Shown piece by piece: positions 23,432-25,447 of a stretch of 25,447 bases of DNA. Positions within the stretch are counted from its first letter, which is position 1. The number at the start of each line of letters is the position of its first letter. Under the pieces are notes generated by a model. It searched no databases, was not told the DNA's origin, and worked only from the letters and a program-made list of their open reading frames with translations. Origin of the DNA: a virus. The stretch covers positions 1 to 25,447 of IMG/VR virus record IMGVR_UViG_3300024262_000217. The stretch is one strand, 5' to 3'. A program made the position numbers and the translations under genes.

Positions 23432-25447
23432 ATGTCGTATGATACTGATACAGTACGAGCAATGTGGTATGAAACAGTTACCAGTGGAATGAGTGGTGTA
23501 ATTGTACCTCCTCCTAATAGCGAAATTGTAACTGAATTATGGAGAGATTCTAGCAGTGTTTTAGTTTCTACCTTTGTTAATGACGTGCCTAACTTTAGAA
23601 CTCCTCTTACCTCCGGCGGGACGTTGGTAGGAGCTACTTTAGATGCTGATGGTAATTATGTTTTATTGAATGAGCCAGCGTCTTATCCGATTGCTCTTCT
23701 TTATATTTATGAGATTGCGCATCAGGATTTTGATAAAGAGTACGCCTTATTTGGAAGATTGTATCAGGATAGCATTGGTTTGCATGAGTTGTATAAAACT
23801 GAAGCTCATTCTTTTACATTAGGCCCTAAGTATATAGTACCAGTTGAAGATAACCACGCAGTACCTAAGAAGTATGTAGATGATAAGATAGTTTCAGCCG
23901 ATCATGTTGAGGTTAAGGAATTTGGTACTGCAACTTATGATGATCTGCAGGACTATCTTAACAACACTATGAGTTCTGGATACGTCTTAGGAGGACTTCT
24001 TACTGCTGCTTCTCCTGCCGATGGTTCTGTGGATGTAAGTGCTGTTAAGGGACATATAAGGGCCTCTGATTCAGAGATAGGAGAGATTAAAGCCTATGAC
24101 TTGGCAGGTGCAAATGTCGCTCTGACAGACCAGAAAGCGAATTACATTTATGTGGAGTATTACCAGGCAACTACTCCTTTTGTGAGATTACAGGTCACTA
24201 CTGATAGATCAACTATAGGATTGAATACTCAGCATACTCTTGGCAGAGTTTACAGAGATGGGACTGCCACTCATATAATTCAGTCAGGTATTCAACTTCC
24301 AAATCTTCTACGTAAAGAACATGAACGAACATTAGCGGTACGGGGTTTTGAGAGGGCTTCTGGTGGGAATATAACTATCGCTGGAGTGGCTGGTTCAAGA
24401 GAAATTCAATCTGATGCTGGGGTGTTTTATTTAGGTAGAAATAAGATTACAATTTCTGCTAAGACTTCTGCGGTAGATAAATTCACAACTTGGTATTATG
24501 ATGGAGATGCTGGCCCTGCTGCGTGGGTAAGTACGGCAGACCAAACTCAGATTGATAAACTTCAGTATAATGATGTAGCAACTGGACTTGCTAATATCGG
24601 AGTTGCTCGATACGGAGTTCATTGGGTTTTTATAGACTACGCTTCTAATCTTCATGTTCTTTATGGACAGGATAGTTATAAAATAGCAGCGGCAGAGGGT
24701 GCCGAAGTTCCCTCTTCAATACCAGAGTTTTTAAGTTGTTTTGCGAAACTTGCTTGTAAGATAACGGTGGCTCAAAATGTAGATGTTTTTTATGACATTG
24801 CTGGTGCATATGCTACTTTGTTTCCTGTCAGTTCCCCTGAAGTTCATAATGATTTGACGGGACTGAACGATGGAGATGATTACGAACATATTACACAGAC
24901 ACAAAAAGATAAGCTTGATGGAATAGAAGCCTTGGCAGACGTTACCTCAACCCATGAAACATCTCATGCTGATGTCTTAGTTGATGCGGATATAGACGTA
25001 ACGGTTGCTGCCGCACTTGGTGAAGATGATAACTATGTGACAGATACAGAAAAAGCAGCGTTACATGCAGCAGGTTCAGACACCTCCCTCGGCGCACAGT
25101 CTGAAAACCTTGATATGAACTCACATCAGATTGAAGCTCTTTCCGTACCAGATGCCGCAGGTGAGGCTATCCGGCAGACGGCGAAGATAACGGAAGCGGC
25201 TCTTGAAACTGTGATTGATGGTGGTGGGACGACCTTGGCAGGGCTTACCGACACAGCAATAACCGGGCCAGTTGATCTTGATCTTTTGCAGTATGACAAT
25301 GCTTCAAACAAGTGGGTTGACAGAACCCTTGTAGAGGCTGGGGTTGCAAAGTCAGGAGCAAATGCTGACATTACCTCCATGACCGGTCTTGATGATGATG
25401 GAATACCGGTTGCAAAAGTGTCGGGAGCTATTGAAACGGCTGCATTA
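23432..25447 (+). CDS. Tail fibre protein (3' partial)
   Basis: An open frame of 672 codons from ATG 23432 to the last base of the window, without a stop; it is incomplete at the 3' end. AAGGAAA (23420-23426) is the ribosome site. The N-terminal 120 residues (MSYDTDTVRAMWYETV onward) are probably the virion-attachment part. Middle segments are beta-rich. From about residue 470 there are classic tail-fibre repeats: HNDLTGLNDGDDYEHITQTQKDKLDGIEAL and DNYVTDTEKAALHAAGSDT, then a Gly/Asp/Thr-rich shaft. The receptor-binding tip, and any chaperone or peptidase end domain, would lie beyond the window. Base composition rises sharply toward the end (62% GC in 25141-25200 by hand count), suggesting a recently exchanged distal part. 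Confidence 0.85.
   Translation, partial: MSYDTDTVRAMWYETVTSGMSGVIVPPPNSEIVTELWRDSSSVLVSTFVNDVPNFRTPLTSGGTLVGATLDADGNYVLLNEPASYPIALLYIYEIAHQDFDKEYALFGRLYQDSIGLHELYKTEAHSFTLGPKYIVPVEDNHAVPKKYVDDKIVSADHVEVKEFGTATYDDLQDYLNNTMSSGYVLGGLLTAASPADGSVDVSAVKGHIRASDSEIGEIKAYDLAGANVALTDQKANYIYVEYYQATTPFVRLQVTTDRSTIGLNTQHTLGRVYRDGTATHIIQSGIQLPNLLRKEHERTLAVRGFERASGGNITIAGVAGSREIQSDAGVFYLGRNKITISAKTSAVDKFTTWYYDGDAGPAAWVSTADQTQIDKLQYNDVATGLANIGVARYGVHWVFIDYASNLHVLYGQDSYKIAAAEGAEVPSSIPEFLSCFAKLACKITVAQNVDVFYDIAGAYATLFPVSSPEVHNDLTGLNDGDDYEHITQTQKDKLDGIEALADVTSTHETSHADVLVDADIDVTVAAALGEDDNYVTDTEKAALHAAGSDTSLGAQSENLDMNSHQIEALSVPDAAGEAIRQTAKITEAALETVIDGGGTTLAGLTDTAITGPVDLDLLQYDNASNKWVDRTLVEAGVAKSGANADITSMTGLDDDGIPVAKVSGAIETAAL

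Noticed and set aside
1-25447. tRNA genes, CRISPR arrays, insertion sequences or transposases, and attachment sites
   Set aside because: I saw no cloverleaf, regularly spaced repeat array, transposase frame with terminal repeats, or integrase in the window.

Overview
This window is a stretch of the late (virion morphogenesis) module of a short-tailed, P22-like dsDNA phage or prophage. Every gene I can support lies on the + strand, end to end, with gaps of at most about 65 bases; no stretch over 300 bases lacks a gene. Evidence for a podovirus-type particle: a P22-type portal and coat protein, a P22 gp4-like connector protein, a gp10-like stabilisation/stopper protein, several ejection-type internal proteins and a tail fibre, with no tape measure, tail tube or sheath gene. 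The DNA is AT-rich. The host cannot be named from the sequence; I see no integrase, repressor, tRNA or host gene.

Layout. 1-1236: large terminase, 5' end outside the window. 1237-1434: small KTSC-like protein. 1434-4370: portal protein interrupted by a 332-residue in-frame intein (2385-3380) with a LAGLIDADG endonuclease. 4360-7415: DUF3008-like small protein, a capsid-staple-like protein, scaffold and major coat protein. 7431-8897: putative virion surface protein and two small unknown genes, with a very stable UUCG hairpin between the first two. 8938-10023: gp4-like connector and a small unknown protein. 10024-15445: a region that looks remodelled. The N-terminal part of a gp10-like protein (10024-10566) and its C-terminal part (14213-15445) are separated by about 3.6 kb carrying two tandem seven-repeat propeller proteins, two tandem paralogous 144-146 aa structural proteins and one more small beta-rich protein. 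15435-15890: GNAT-like protein. 15892-23372: two paralogous ejection-like proteins with hydrophobic C termini, a 396 aa internal protein and a 1494 aa polyvalent ejection protein. 23432-25447: tail fibre, 3' end outside the window.

How it fits together: terminase pumps DNA through the portal into a shell built from coat and scaffold; gp4- and gp10-like proteins close the portal; the ejection-like proteins travel inside the head and probably form the conduit into the host; the tail fibre, and perhaps the propeller and small beta-rich proteins, face the host surface.

Most interesting points: (1) the portal intein has all the hallmarks of a class 3 intein (no N-terminal nucleophile; Trp, Cys and Thr of the WCT triplet present); (2) the stabilisation protein appears split around an AT-rich cargo of propeller genes; (3) a dispersed palindromic element built on AGAAAGGTCA occurs four times, three times exactly at gene-cluster boundaries; (4) the staple-like protein and the scaffold end in the same short basic tail motif.
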